Source: Strigamia acuminata (Eukaryota; Arthropoda; Chilopoda; Geophilomorpha; Linotaeniidae). From it: a stretch of 60,000 nucleotides of DNA. Under the pieces are notes generated by a model, which worked only from the letters and a program-made list of their open reading frames with translations, had not been told where the DNA came from and made no database searches. Position numbers and translations under genes: made by a program. The stretch is from positions 49,610,581-49,670,580 of the forward strand of contig OX442314.1 of assembly GCA_949358305.1 (NCBI GenBank), in the 5' to 3' direction. Below, piece by piece: positions 19,641 through 29,958 of the stretch. The first letter of the stretch is position 1, and the number at the start of each line of letters is the position of its first letter.

Positions 19641-21240
19641 CCCAGTTCAATATTAGGTCCGGACTAGTGATCCACGAATCCATGGATTCTGACGTCTGAT
19701 TGGCTGTTGCCAATCTGATTGTTCTCTGGAACTATATAAGCTCTGGTTTTCACCAGCGCAACCCCCCCTTTGGCTTGATTCTGAATATGTTTATATTGTT
19801 TGTATTGATAAGTTGTTATCGTTGGATCTCACTTTCTTTATCGACACATCAGGCCTCCTCAGCTCTCCACAAATAGTATTATTACTAGTTTGTTATTGCT
19901 TGTTGTAGGGCCCTTTCGGGAAGGCTAACTCCGGTAATAGACATGTTTCACACATGAAATGGCCCCGTAGTGTTAGCCGGCTGCTCCAAGGAGCAGTAGG
20001 ATTTCATACGGTGGCTTAGTATATCGCTCATGCACGGGAATGACTAACCCGTTAAACAAATGTCAAACTATATGATCGGTGATAGTCGCATCTATCTGCG
20101 AGATTCTCCGATCATAGGTCAGATGCTCTGCCAGAGCACATATACGGGAAGTCAAACCCGTCAAACAAATGCGGGCAAACTATTTTCCCAGGGTTCCGAT
20201 GCAGTGCATTGGCCCTTCCGTTAAGTGGGCAAGACTTGTCCGAGGTCGGTAAAAGCCTTATTCACAGGCGACGCACCGGGTTGGTGGCCCGTGAGCAATT
20301 GCATTCATACCTTGCGTTAAACAAACACTCGGGTATTGGTAATGCCGATCTGGTAGTCCCCCAGGAACTGTTTACCCAGTGGTTGGTACCACTGAAAGCG
20401 AACTAACGCAGAAAACAAATACCCGGCGCCTGATCACGAGATCTTGTCGTCGTAAGGCATGCTGGCGGATGGCAGAGATCAGCATTGTCGTAAAAATTCT
20501 ACCCGTTACCCGCCCTTTACCCGCCCCCCCTTAAAATTTCCTACCCATACCCTACCCTACCCTACCCTAACCTAACCGTACCCGTATATTTACCCTACCC
20601 TACCCATACCCATACCCGATCGCAATCACGTCGATTCGGTTCGTTTCGTGTTCGAGTTAGACGTGTTCGTGTTGTCGTGTGACGTGTGGTCTATGGTGTT
20701 GTGATAATTCGCAACATGGCGCTAACATTTTTATAGTATAAAGTACGATGTTAGCACCACGTTGCGAACGTCGAAAAAACGTACCCGACGCGTAACCGTT
20801 AGTCTCGGGAGATCTGTAACCGTTACCCGCCCGTACCCTACGGGTACGGGCGGGTACGGTTACGGTTACGGGTACGGGTACCCGATGCTGATCTCTGGCG
20901 GATGGAGCTTCAACAACTCCCGCGATGGTCCCCTCGACTGTCGTGACTGTCCCCGCCCATAGAATAACAATATAACAATTCATTTGTTATATTACACTAA
21001 TATTGTTTTGTTGAATTGAACACGGAATATTCTAATGAACATTCCCGACCAAATACGAAGGATTCTTCGTATTATTAGATATCCGAGCTGCGGGACCGAA
21101 TACGTCTCCGTAGCGCTAATTGTGACGATGCCGCAAAGTCAGCCGCACCACTCGAACAGCATCGCCCGGATCCTCAACCAGTGTAGCCGCCGTTACACTT
21201 ATCCAGAACCCCAACTCCAGTTGTAATGTTAATAAACATG
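19641..21240. other. Retroelement-like non-coding region with repeated small hairpins
   Basis: A TATATAAG box occurs near 19734. From 19900 to 20440, four short hairpins (such as CGGG/CCCG at 20036-20051 and ACGGG/CCCGT at 20144-20160) are each followed within a few bases by an AAACAAAT-like motif (about 20053, 20162, 20319, 20413). Two further hairpins (GCTGCTCCAAGGAGCAG; GATGCTCTGCCAGAGCAC) lie between them. At 21050-21072 AATACGAAG/CTTCGTATT forms a hairpin before the block shared with 15.52 kb. A hAT-like element interrupts the region at 20473-20897. I infer an LTR or leader of an unidentified element. Confidence 0.4.
20473..20897. mobile_element. Non-autonomous hAT-like element
   Basis: Terminal inverted repeats CAGAGATCAGCAT and ATGCTGATCTCTG bound 425 bases and are flanked by the 8-bp duplication GCGGATGG (20465-20472, 20898-20905). 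An 8-bp duplication with a CAGAG end is diagnostic of hAT elements. The interior is rich in TACCC/GGGTA repeats near both ends. No transposase is encoded. Confidence 0.88.
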
Positions 21241-21489
21241 TAATTATATCACACGAAAATCGTAAGTTATTATATTTGATCACATATTCACGTTGTACAG
21301 ACTTCCGTAGCTTATCTCGGTTAGGTTATTTCTAGATTTAGAAATGTCTTGTTTAAACCGATTTATCTCTTAAATGGCTAATTATTCAGCCAAAAGTAGA
21401 ATCGTCACATATGTATAAACTTATTGACAGTTATTTATGTCGAATTTTGCAGTATATTGTTAAAATTTGTCCAAATTCATTTACTGCAT

Positions 21490-21652
21490 TGCAAATTTTT
21501 CTGACATTACATCGCCAGTTTCAGTAGCGAGATCAGAAAGATCACTTTCGAAATTGAAGCTCATCAAAGCCTATTTAGAATGTAAGCTAGCTTTAATTTC
21601 TATTCAAAGTGAACTAACTCAGTCTGATTTGATTGACGTGTTTACTTCATGA
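21490..21652 (+). pseudogene. hAT transposase C-terminal dimerisation fragment
   Basis: The frame reads PVSVARSERSLSKLKLIKAY, then LALISIQSELTQSDLIDVF and a stop. This is the C-terminal dimerisation segment common to hAT transposases of the ZMYM1-like group (SVA-SERSFSKLKLIK-YLR, then LA-LSIE). About ten residues usual between KLIKAYL and LALISI are missing, and nothing upstream continues the enzyme. A relic. Confidence 0.65.
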
Positions 21653-22905
21653 TGGAACGTGGTCTTGCAATAAGCTTACAACTCAAAATGTAAACGCTAC
21701 ATACGTGTGAGAATGCGGTCTTACAATGCAAATCCAATGTAAATGCCACAATCTTATAGGTCATATAGGTTTTGTGGTCATGAATGCAAATGAAATTCAA
21801 TGCAAATTCAAATGCAATTCAAGAAATGTGAAACATAAAAAAATAATGTGTTCGTAATCTTTTGGGCCTCACCTTATTATTTTGTTATTTTGAGTTTGAG
21901 TTTATAATTTTGACCAGGGTCAAAAACATGTTTTTTGCATTATTTTTTTTACTAATAAAATAATTTCATTTCTGTTGATGGAAAGTGTGTTTATTTTGTG
22001 TGTTCTTAACAATGTATAAGCATCAAAACAATGGGTGGATGCGGCTATGGTTAATTTCAAATTTAGGGAGTGAGTTTATAATTTTGACCAAAAGTGTATT
22101 AGCCTGTGCTGTATTTCACTCTTTCAATATTCTGGGGGGAAATCAGATGGAATATTTGTATGTATTTGTACGAGTGGTATAATATATTACGTAGTTAAGT
22201 TAAGTGGTGCTGCTTTGTGTAGCTTTTCAGTTTCTTAAAGAGACCTCGAATCTGTAATCTGTTAATCTGTAATCGTGCCAAAATGAGCGCATTTAGTTTT
22301 GTTTTACGATGTCGTTTATTTAGTTTAACTTTTCAGATTTCAGATTCAGCTACCACACCACCCCTCAGCAGATAGACACGCCATTGAACACAATACTGAC
22401 AACTGCAAGCAACATTTTTTCCAAGGCTTTGACTTGGCTCTTTTAATACGGAAATGTACCATTTGTGGGATAATAATAAGTTATTAGTTGTCCTTTACAT
22501 AATAAAATAAAATAAAGACCACAACATTTTAAACGAAACTAGATTAAATTAGCCATTTCTTTTCAGATAAACCTTTGGACCAAGTGTTGTAATATTTTTT
22601 GTCAAATTTTTAAAAATTTGTCCTTTATTGGATCATTTTTCAGGCATAAAGCCCAATTGGTTGTGTTGTGTCTTAGGAAAAGTCAGAAGAAATTCCATCA
22701 GTCTAATTAAAATGGAATTGGAATAGATATTCTATGTGCCATGTTTTAGTACAGTGGATTAAACCATAATATAATCTATATCTACTAGGTAGATTCCAAA
22801 ACTCTCGTTTCAGCCAAATGTTTTCCCAGTCTTGGATTGCAATTGCTGCTGTATCTCTTGCCTTTTCTTGTGTGTAACTTAGCTGGTCATTCAGGTAGTA
22901 TCCAT
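21653..22905. other. AT-rich intergenic DNA
   Basis: No supported gene. A phrase GAGTTTATAATTTTGACCA occurs twice (about 21898 and 22073), hinting at old repeat copies. Confidence 0.45.
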
Positions 22906-23400
22906 GGTACAGTATCGCTTAAAAGTATTTTCACTACTGGTTTATTTGGCTTCATTTAGTCTTGTTATGAACTTGGCTAAAACCAATAATAAAGTCTGAT
23001 TAATGAAAGCAAAATGTTTAGTTTACAAAAGAAATTAAGCAAAAAATATTCACAAGAAAAGATTTTATTCCAAAACAAAATCATTTTTTTTGGGTTTGAA
23101 AAGTATTTTGACCACTCACAAAAATTTTGAAAAAATGAAAACCACAAATTATAAATCTTATAATCTGGTTACAAAAGTCATTTGCTTTGATAAGTTAACA
23201 GCAGCACAGCAGTCAGGCATTGAGTCTACAAGCTTAGTTATTCTATCTCTCCAGTGAAATATTATCCCATTCCTTTGTCAAATCTTCAAAAATACATCCA
23301 AATTTGAGTGGGTTTTTGTTCTAACTTGTTTCTCAAGTTGCTCCCATACTTGTAGGTGTTCAATTTAGGACCCCCTCTGGCCATCTCAGTATTGAGATTA
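22906..23400 (-). pseudogene. Tc1-like transposase 3' end and terminal repeat, degenerate
   Basis: On the minus strand, 23390-23160 reads VWEQLEKQVRTKTHSNLDVF, then a stop, then GIIFHWRDRITKLVDSMPDC. This matches the end of Tc1-family transposases (NLW--LK--VR, W--I------LV-SMP-R). An in-frame stop and lost residues show that it is dead. Just beyond lies CAGTATCGCTTAAAAGTATT near 22911, typical of a Tc1 terminal repeat. The other end and N-terminal domain are not recognisable. Confidence 0.65.
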
Positions 23401-23621
23401 ATATTCAACTGAAATCAGCCAGAAGATTCGTTAGTGATTGAGCACGTTTGCAATTTATTACTCACCGGTATTGCAGATGACTGCAAGCTGCCCGACCGGA
23501 CATGATTGAGATGCAAGACATGACCGTCCAAGAACTGAAATTCCTTGTGCGCTCAAGTTGACGCGAAACAGTGCCGGTGCCTCACCAGTGCTAAAGGTGC
23601 AAGTACTTGCAGGGCAAGCGC

Positions 23622-23797
23622 TATTGTGTCTTTCGAGTTGATGGAAGTTGCTGAATGTTGGAGTACGCAAGAAACAACCATGTTGGATAGGTGAATTTAC
23701 ATAAGTGAATTTTAATCAAAGGTAAAAATAGGTGGCGCTGCGAACAGCGCGTCATTACAACAAAATGGTCGATTGACCAATGGAGTCAAACACTCCA
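23622..23797 (-). repeat. 3' LTR of the compact Gypsy element
   Basis: 176 bases. It differs from the 5' LTR at GAAACAACC (there GAAACGACC) and CAGCGCGTC (there CAGCGCATC). Confidence 0.88.
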
Positions 23798-23980
23798 TTA
23801 TCCCTTCTAATTGGGGCAAACACCAATTACAAATATAAAAACTAACATAAAAGTTAAGTCAAAGAATAAAGGTAATAAACACTAACGGTTGAACAATTGT
23901 AACAAATTGATTAATAAAAACAATGAATTTTAACATGACTACAAACGGAATAATTTCAATAAAACAACACATAAAAAATA

Positions 23981-26900
23981 TCACTTGTTCGCTGGGTAGC
24001 CATAAAAGTCCGTTGGCTTTCTGGTACGTTTCGGACGTGGACTGCGGGCAGGTGGGGGCACGGCACTCGGGCCAGCAACTGCGAGCGGTGAAGGTGCACG
24101 AACAGGAACAGGCGGAGCATGGACCTGAGCAGCGGTTTGCGATGCAACGGCAGGAGCTGTGGTTGCAGTAGGAACAGGCAAAGCTGGTGGCACATTCGTA
24201 TTTACCGGTGGAATTATCGGATCTGGAATAGGCAGCAAGGAGAGAAGCGAACTTCCACTCTCCTTCCCCTCAATACGAGGTAATATTGCACCAGCTACAC
24301 GTGGGCGTAATTGATCCACGTGGCGGCTCCAAATTACGTCCAGTGCGACCTCGACGTCGTACGTGGTGGAGGACGTCTTACGACGAATAACTCCTGGGAT
24401 CCAGCGATTTGTTCCTCGATAATCCCGAGCGAACACAAGTCCATCCACCTCAAAGTGGCGTGGGGTCTTGGTTTGGCCAGTCTCGGGCAACAACTTCGGG
24501 TTGAGTAAGTGAAGGCGTGAGCGCATCTCACGATTGGTGAACGCCAAAGCAGGAGAAATTTTGGTTGTGGCGTGCGGCGTCGAGCGGTATGATGCCAAAA
24601 AATGCGACACTGCTGTGGACAAAGAAAAGTTAATGGCTAACAACTTGTCCACTTGGGTCTTGAAGGTTTTGACAAAGCCTTCGACGGCGCCATTTGTTGC
24701 GGGGTGGTACGGCGGTGACAGCGTGTGCCGGATCCCGTTGACTGCCAAAAAATTTCGGAATTCCTGCGACGTGAACTGCGGCCCGTTATCTGTGTGAAAG
24801 TGGAGCGGCAACCCGTGGCACTCGAACCACGACTTCACGACAGCGATGGTGGCGGCGGCGGTGGTTTTCGACATGGCGCGCACTTCACACCATTTAGACT
24901 TAGCGTCGACAGCGAGCAAAAACATGGAATTGTGGAAAGGGCCGGCGAAGTCCAAGTGAACACGACCCCACACCTGATCTGGGACAGGCCACTTGATGGT
25001 GTTGGTTTTAGGCGGGTCGGGTAGGCTGCGCTGGCAAACATCACAATTCTTGATCGTGCGCTCAATGTCTGCATCGATTCCAGGCCACCAAACCGTGGCT
25101 CGCGCCAACGATTTGGTACGGACAATGCCGTAATGACCTGCATGGAGTTCGATGAGAATTAAGCGCCGAACAGAAGAAGGAATCACCAACCTATCAGATA
25201 AAAATAAGAAATTTTGATAAGTTGAAAACGATTCTCGCTGCTTGAAGAATAATTCCAAGTCAGGCGAATGAGATTCCCATCCATTCCGGACGTGCTGCAG
25301 AACAGACTGCAGTTCTTTGTTGGCTGCATAAGCAGCGGTCAACGAAGCGGTGGACATTGGAAAATCTGAAATTGAGGTTGAAAAAATAGAATTAATGCCA
25401 ATTTCTAAATCCTCCTTGCCATCAACAACTGGTTGTGGGTTTCTTGACAAGCCATCAGCGACAGCATTGTCTGCAGCGGGCACGTGCTCAATGATGTAAT
25501 CGTACGCAGAGAGGAAAACTGCCCAGCGGTGTAGCCGCGCTGCCACAACCTGGTTGCACCCCTTCTTGTCTCCAAAAATTGAAACAAGGGGTTTGTGGTC
25601 AGTGCGCAAAAAGAATCTACGGCCAAACAAATAGTGGTGGAACTTGCGTATGCCATAAATAATGGCCAAGCCCTCACGCTCTATTTGCGCGTAATTCTTT
25701 TGCGCAGCCGACAACAACGAACTGGCAAATGCGATTGGTTTGTGGACGCCATCGGAACCTAAGTGAGAAAGAAAGGCGCCGACTCCAACTGGAGAAGCAT
25801 CAACAGTTAAATATAACTTCTTGGCCTGGTCAAAGTGTGCAAGCTCTGATTCAATTGAAACTGCAACTTTCACTGCCTTCCATGTCGATTCATGTTGCTC
25901 TGTCCATTCCCACTTGCCCTCGTCGCGTGTTAAACGGTACAACGGCTCAAGTAAGGTGGACAGGCTCGGAATAAAACGACCATAGTAATTGACCAGCCCG
26001 AGGAAAGACTTCAACGACAAAACGTCGGTTGGGCGGTTGGCGTCACGTAAAGGGGCAAGTTTTGAATCAATTGGCGAAATGCCATTCTTTAAGATATTAA
26101 AACCAAGGAATTGTACGACCTGCTGGAAAAAACGACACTTCCTTCGATTCAGGGTCAAACCGGCTGTCAGGAACGTATGCAGAAACTTATCCAAGTTTTT
26201 TAAATGCGCTGCATTTGTCGCGCCGGTCAGCGCCGAATCGTCGATAAAGGGTTGCGTGCTTTCGATCTTTGCAGTCAGGATGTCCATCTCCCTCTGGAAA
26301 ATAGCTGGGGTGGACGAGATTCCATAAAACAGCCGGTTGACCCTGAAAAGACCAAGGTGGGTATTAATAGTACAGCATAATTGGGATTCAGGATCTAATT
26401 CAATCTGGTTGTACGCCGACGTCATGTCAAGAATGGAATAAGTTTCCCCCCCGGATAACTTCGTGGTGATGTCAGCAAACAAAGGAAGCGGGTAGGAGTT
26501 TGGGAGAATGGCTTTGTTGATTGTTCTGTTGTAGCAACCAGCCAACTTAATTGTTCCGTCTGACTTCTTGACGTGCATCACTGGAGTCGCCCAGCGCGAT
26601 GACGCGACCGGTGTTATTATGCCAAGCGACTGGAGTCTCTCCAATTCGGCCTCGACAAGCGACTTCATGGCGATGGGGACTGGGTACGCTATTAAGAAGA
26701 TAGGCTGCACGGCAGGATCGATGTCGATGTGGGCCTGCGAGGTATTTAAACAGCCAATTTCGTCTCGGAATACTTTCTCGTGTCTTGACAGCACAGCGTC
26801 CAGTTCCTTCTGCGTGGTGGCATCGAGGACAGCGGCTCCGGGAGCGATCGTGTCCACTTTATTTATCGTTGCGCCAACGGCTTCTGCGGTTTTTGACAGC

Positions 26901-28087
26901 AAACCAAACATGGCGAGCCAGCCTCGTCCCAACAGCGGTACAGGACCATCCCGTGCGATGCAGAGCGGCAGGAGGAAATTGCGATCCTTGTAGACGACTG
27001 GAACCTTGATTATGCCCTCCATCGGAATCTTGTGTCCAGTGTATGTTGTCATGCCGCACGGAATAGTCTGTAATGGGAAACGAGAGAAATATTCTAAGTA
27101 AGTGTCCAAATTAATTATTGTTGCGCTTGCACCCGTGTCCAACTCCATATCCAAGTCTACACCGTCGATACGCACGGTGACGAAGACTGGTTGCACTCGT
27201 GGCAATTGGACAGAATTTACCACCTGTGTTTGATGAGTTTGGACGCGATAAAACGTCAAATCTTCCACAACGCCAACTGAATGGGTCGGAGCGTGGTTCT
27301 GCGTCGGTGCACGGCAAACTGGACGAATATGGCCCGTCTTGCCACAGCCGTGGCACTTGGCGTCCTTAAAGCGACACGAATCTCGAGAGTGGTTGTTTTT
27401 GCCACACGCCGAACACGCATGCACATTTCCTTTTTTATTGGATGGCTGCTGCTGGTTGGGGAACACATTGGTGCCTTTCGTGTGTTGTTTTCCACCTCTT
27501 CTCCTCCCATCGTAACGTGGTTTCGATTCGTTCATCTTGTGGACCGAAGCAGCGGACGTTGGTTTGGCTGCAATTTCAGAAAACTCTTTACAATTAACTT
27601 CAGCTGATGCTGCGAACTCAACGGCTACATCGAAGGTCAGATTCTCTTTTAACGTCAGCGCCTGCTGGATTTGCTCGTTTTTCAAGCCGCAAAGAAAGCG
27701 ATTACGCAATTCGTCGGACTTGTTGGCGAATTTGCAATTTTGCGCCAATTCTTGAAGAGCTATCGCATATTCCAGCACCGTTTCTCCTTGAGCTCGATCG
27801 CGGTGATGAAAACGTCGAATCTCGGCGAGCACGAGCGGCTTCGGGCGCGACGTCTTTTGCATCAGAGCAACCAACTCTGCATACTTCAATTCGGCTGGCT
27901 TTTTCGGTTCAGCGAGTGCGACCATCTGCTTGAAGGTGGGCATACCGACATAGGCTAAAAGCGTATGCACCTGCTCTTTATCGTCGACGATTTTATTGCA
28001 CTTGAAAATGCTGGTCATTCTCAAGCAATACAATTCCCAGTCGTCCGCTGGGTCATATTCCTTTGGCGAGCCCTTGAGCGACGACAT
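23981..28087 (-). CDS. Gag-Pol polyprotein of the compact Ty3/Gypsy element
   Basis: A single frame of 1368 residues. I start it at the ATG at 28087 (MSSLKGSPKEYDP); the frame is open slightly upstream only through a GTG. Order: gag capsid-like region (about 1-200); two zinc knuckles, CSACGKNNHSRDSC and CHGCGKTGHIRPVC (near 235-270); aspartic protease DTGAS (near 315); reverse transcriptase with an active-site box FIDD in place of YxDD (near 617); RNase H with TVDAS (near 762); integrase with the His-His-Cys-Cys finger (HAGHYGIVRT ... CDVCQ, near 985-1015), TDNGPQF (near 1098) and GAVEGFVK for the D,D,E triad; and a proline-rich end. Gag and pol are fused in one frame with no shift, as in the K02A2.6-like/mag-like groups. 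No stop or frameshift is visible, so it may still be functional. Confidence 0.93.
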   Translation of the reverse strand: MSSLKGSPKEYDPADDWELYCLRMTSIFKCNKIVDDKEQVHTLLAYVGMPTFKQMVALAEPKKPAELKYAELVALMQKTSRPKPLVLAEIRRFHHRDRAQGETVLEYAIALQELAQNCKFANKSDELRNRFLCGLKNEQIQQALTLKENLTFDVAVEFAASAEVNCKEFSEIAAKPTSAASVHKMNESKPRYDGRRRGGKQHTKGTNVFPNQQQPSNKKGNVHACSACGKNNHSRDSCRFKDAKCHGCGKTGHIRPVCRAPTQNHAPTHSVGVVEDLTFYRVQTHQTQVVNSVQLPRVQPVFVTVRIDGVDLDMELDTGASATIINLDTYLEYFSRFPLQTIPCGMTTYTGHKIPMEGIIKVPVVYKDRNFLLPLCIARDGPVPLLGRGWLAMFGLLSKTAEAVGATINKVDTIAPGAAVLDATTQKELDAVLSRHEKVFRDEIGCLNTSQAHIDIDPAVQPIFLIAYPVPIAMKSLVEAELERLQSLGIITPVASSRWATPVMHVKKSDGTIKLAGCYNRTINKAILPNSYPLPLFADITTKLSGGETYSILDMTSAYNQIELDPESQLCCTINTHLGLFRVNRLFYGISSTPAIFQREMDILTAKIESTQPFIDDSALTGATNAAHLKNLDKFLHTFLTAGLTLNRRKCRFFQQVVQFLGFNILKNGISPIDSKLAPLRDANRPTDVLSLKSFLGLVNYYGRFIPSLSTLLEPLYRLTRDEGKWEWTEQHESTWKAVKVAVSIESELAHFDQAKKLYLTVDASPVGVGAFLSHLGSDGVHKPIAFASSLLSAAQKNYAQIEREGLAIIYGIRKFHHYLFGRRFFLRTDHKPLVSIFGDKKGCNQVVAARLHRWAVFLSAYDYIIEHVPAADNAVADGLSRNPQPVVDGKEDLEIGINSIFSTSISDFPMSTASLTAAYAANKELQSVLQHVRNGWESHSPDLELFFKQRESFSTYQNFLFLSDRLVIPSSVRRLILIELHAGHYGIVRTKSLARATVWWPGIDADIERTIKNCDVCQRSLPDPPKTNTIKWPVPDQVWGRVHLDFAGPFHNSMFLLAVDAKSKWCEVRAMSKTTAAATIAVVKSWFECHGLPLHFHTDNGPQFTSQEFRNFLAVNGIRHTLSPPYHPATNGAVEGFVKTFKTQVDKLLAINFSLSTAVSHFLASYRSTPHATTKISPALAFTNREMRSRLHLLNPKLLPETGQTKTPRHFEVDGLVFARDYRGTNRWIPGVIRRKTSSTTYDVEVALDVIWSRHVDQLRPRVAGAILPRIEGKESGSSLLSLLPIPDPIIPPVNTNVPPALPVPTATTAPAVASQTAAQVHAPPVPVRAPSPLAVAGPSAVPPPARSPRPKRTRKPTDFYGYPANK

Positions 28088-28262
28088 TTTGATTACAAAA
28101 GTCACTCAAAAGCGAGCACGAACACAGAAAACTCGGGGACTAGCAACTAGGCCTAACGTGACGACGCGTGGTCAGCGACGGTCCGAAAAGTCAGCAAAAG
28201 TTTATAAAAGTTTGAAAAGTTCACAATTTTTCATTTGATACCGTGGATTGATTCGGATTAGT

Positions 28263-28278
28263 CCATCCTCGTCGCCAA
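28263..28278 (-). other. Probable primer binding site of the compact Gypsy element
   Basis: Immediately inside the 5' LTR the minus strand reads TTGGCGACGAGGATGG. A TGG at this spot pairs with the CCA of a tRNA. TGGCGAC would fit several tRNA ends, so I do not assign the tRNA. Confidence 0.55.
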
Positions 28279-28454
28279 TATTGTGTCTTTCGAGTTGATG
28301 GAAGTTGCTGAATGTTGGAGTACGCAAGAAACGACCATGTTGGATAGGTGAATTTACATAAGTGAATTTTAATCAAAGGTAAAAATAGGTGGCGCTGCGA
28401 ACAGCGCATCATTACAACAAAATGGTCGATTGACCAATGGAGTCAAACACTCCA
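28279..28454 (-). repeat. 5' LTR of the compact Gypsy element
   Basis: 176 bases, followed outside by the target duplication AGCGC. Confidence 0.88.
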
Positions 28455-28459
28455 AGCGC

Positions 28460-28890
28460 GGCATCTAGAAACCGTCGTTCAACCTGCCAGATTCATTGTG
28501 CACACTGGCATCATGGAGGCAGTCATGTTGGTGAATAAAGTTGTGATGTCATGACATAATTGAATCTCAAATGATAAAATTCAACTTGGATCTTGGAACT
28601 ATTTTTTTTACACTTTGTCACCTAACAACTGTTGTTTACAGTATTCATACACTAGGCCTGATTGCTCAGATTGGATAAATACACAGACAAATTAGTGCAA
28701 ACTTACAGCTCATTGTTGGCTGTTTTTGGAATGAAATTATTTCAGGATCTCATTCAGCATGACATAACAATTCTTCACATTTAATATTGCAACAACCTCT
28801 GTGTATCTCATTCATGTGCTCTCCTTGTTAGTGGAGTTAAAACCCACAAAAACAGCTGGTTTGGTTAGCACGTTTTGCTATTCATTCACA
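28460..28890. other. Intergenic DNA
   Basis: No supported gene or repeat. Confidence 0.5.
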
Positions 28891-28894
28891 TTAA

Positions 28895-29424
28895 CCCTCA
28901 GATGGACAATCTGGCCGGTGGCTTAAGCGCTGTTAGGGTAGTGTGACAAATTGTCGCACTTGGCGCTACTGTCGTTGAGCCAAGAAAATTAATTTTAAGT
29001 AAAAAGTTTAATTTATCTTAAAAAATTTAATTTTAAGTGAAAAAGTTTAATTTATCACAAAAAATTTAATTTTAAATGTATATTTTAGCCAGAAATGGAA
29101 CCATGTAATCACTTGTGTTGGACGACGAGCGCCACACGGTGTCTGCTGATAAAAATTGGAACCACTAAGTAGAAGCCCTTTTAAAAGATTGGGAGAAGCC
29201 AACTTAAATTTAAGCTGGAATATCTAAGGGGCAGAATTTTCAAAGGTGAATAAATAAATAAATAAATAATGTTCAGAACACTCCAATTTGTTTTTTAGAA
29301 ATAAACATTATTGTTGTGTGAACAAAGTCAGAAATTTTCAGATAATTATAGTAAACCAAAAACAAGTTTTCCTATTCAAGAAGAGTGTTGTCTCCAAATA
29401 GGTATAGGGTTGTCCATCTGAGGG
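28895..29424. mobile_element. Non-autonomous piggyBac-like element
   Basis: 15-base inverted ends CCCTCAGATGGACAA bound 530 bases and are flanked by TTAA on both sides (28891-28894, 29425-29428). TTAA target sites with a CCC start are diagnostic of piggyBac elements. The interior is AT-rich with AAGTTTAATTTATC repeats and encodes nothing. Confidence 0.87.
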
Positions 29425-29428
29425 TTAA

Positions 29429-29955
29429 AAGTACTTTTAAGGTCAATTTTTCATTTAAATTTCGGATAAAACATTTTAGATAGGCTATACTAATTTGTAA
29501 GTAATTTTACTTCAATGACAGTATCCATTATATTTTTTATTTTTGTCTGTAATTCTAATTTTAGGACTAATTTTAATTATAAAACTTTAGTTGAAACAAA
29601 CAGAAAAATTATCCAATACCACCAGGTTTGTTTTTTGTTAACTTCTGCATTAGAACAGGCTAAAAAGAAAATTAAAAAATGTATGTAATTATAAATACAA
29701 TAAAAAGGTAAATTTTATTTTACACAAACCGTAAATATAAATTTTAAAAAAAAATGTTAGTTAAAGAACACCGAAAGTGGTATAAGGGCTAATTTAATCG
29801 AATATTTTTGGTATACAAATCAAAATTGCAGATTCAATTTTAATATCACAGACACATTTCAATTCAACTTTTGTCTCGTGGAAAATTTTGAATTAAAAAA
29901 AAATCCCTGAATAAAAAAATCGAGTATAAAAATAAAAATAAAATTCAAAAACAAA
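29429..29955. other. 3' flank of the acid phosphatase gene
   Basis: AT-rich. It probably includes the 3' UTR of the minus-strand gene. No other feature supported. Confidence 0.4.
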
Positions 29956-29958
29956 AAT

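Larger units (their letters stand above)
23622..28454 (-). mobile_element. Compact Ty3/Gypsy retrotransposon, near intact
   Basis: Two 176-base LTRs (23622-23797 and 28279-28454) flank one long gag-pol frame. The element is bounded by AGCGC (23617-23621 and 28455-28459). The LTRs differ at two positions that I can see, about one percent, so insertion was fairly recent. A primer site follows the right-hand LTR. In orientation the LTR begins TGGAGTG and, if the duplication is AGCGC, ends CACAATA rather than the usual CA. No env or third gene. Confidence 0.92.

Noticed and set aside
19900-20440. tRNA or rRNA gene
   Set aside because: Hairpins are present, but no cloverleaf, T-loop consensus or rRNA motif.
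20520-20880. Telomere or interstitial telomere repeat
   Set aside because: The TACCC repeats lie inside a hAT element with a target duplication and are irregular.
23458-23670. 70-codon minus frame ending in a donor-like GTGAGT
   Set aside because: Runs partly through the LTR; before the insertion the frame has stops. An exon is possible but unsupported.
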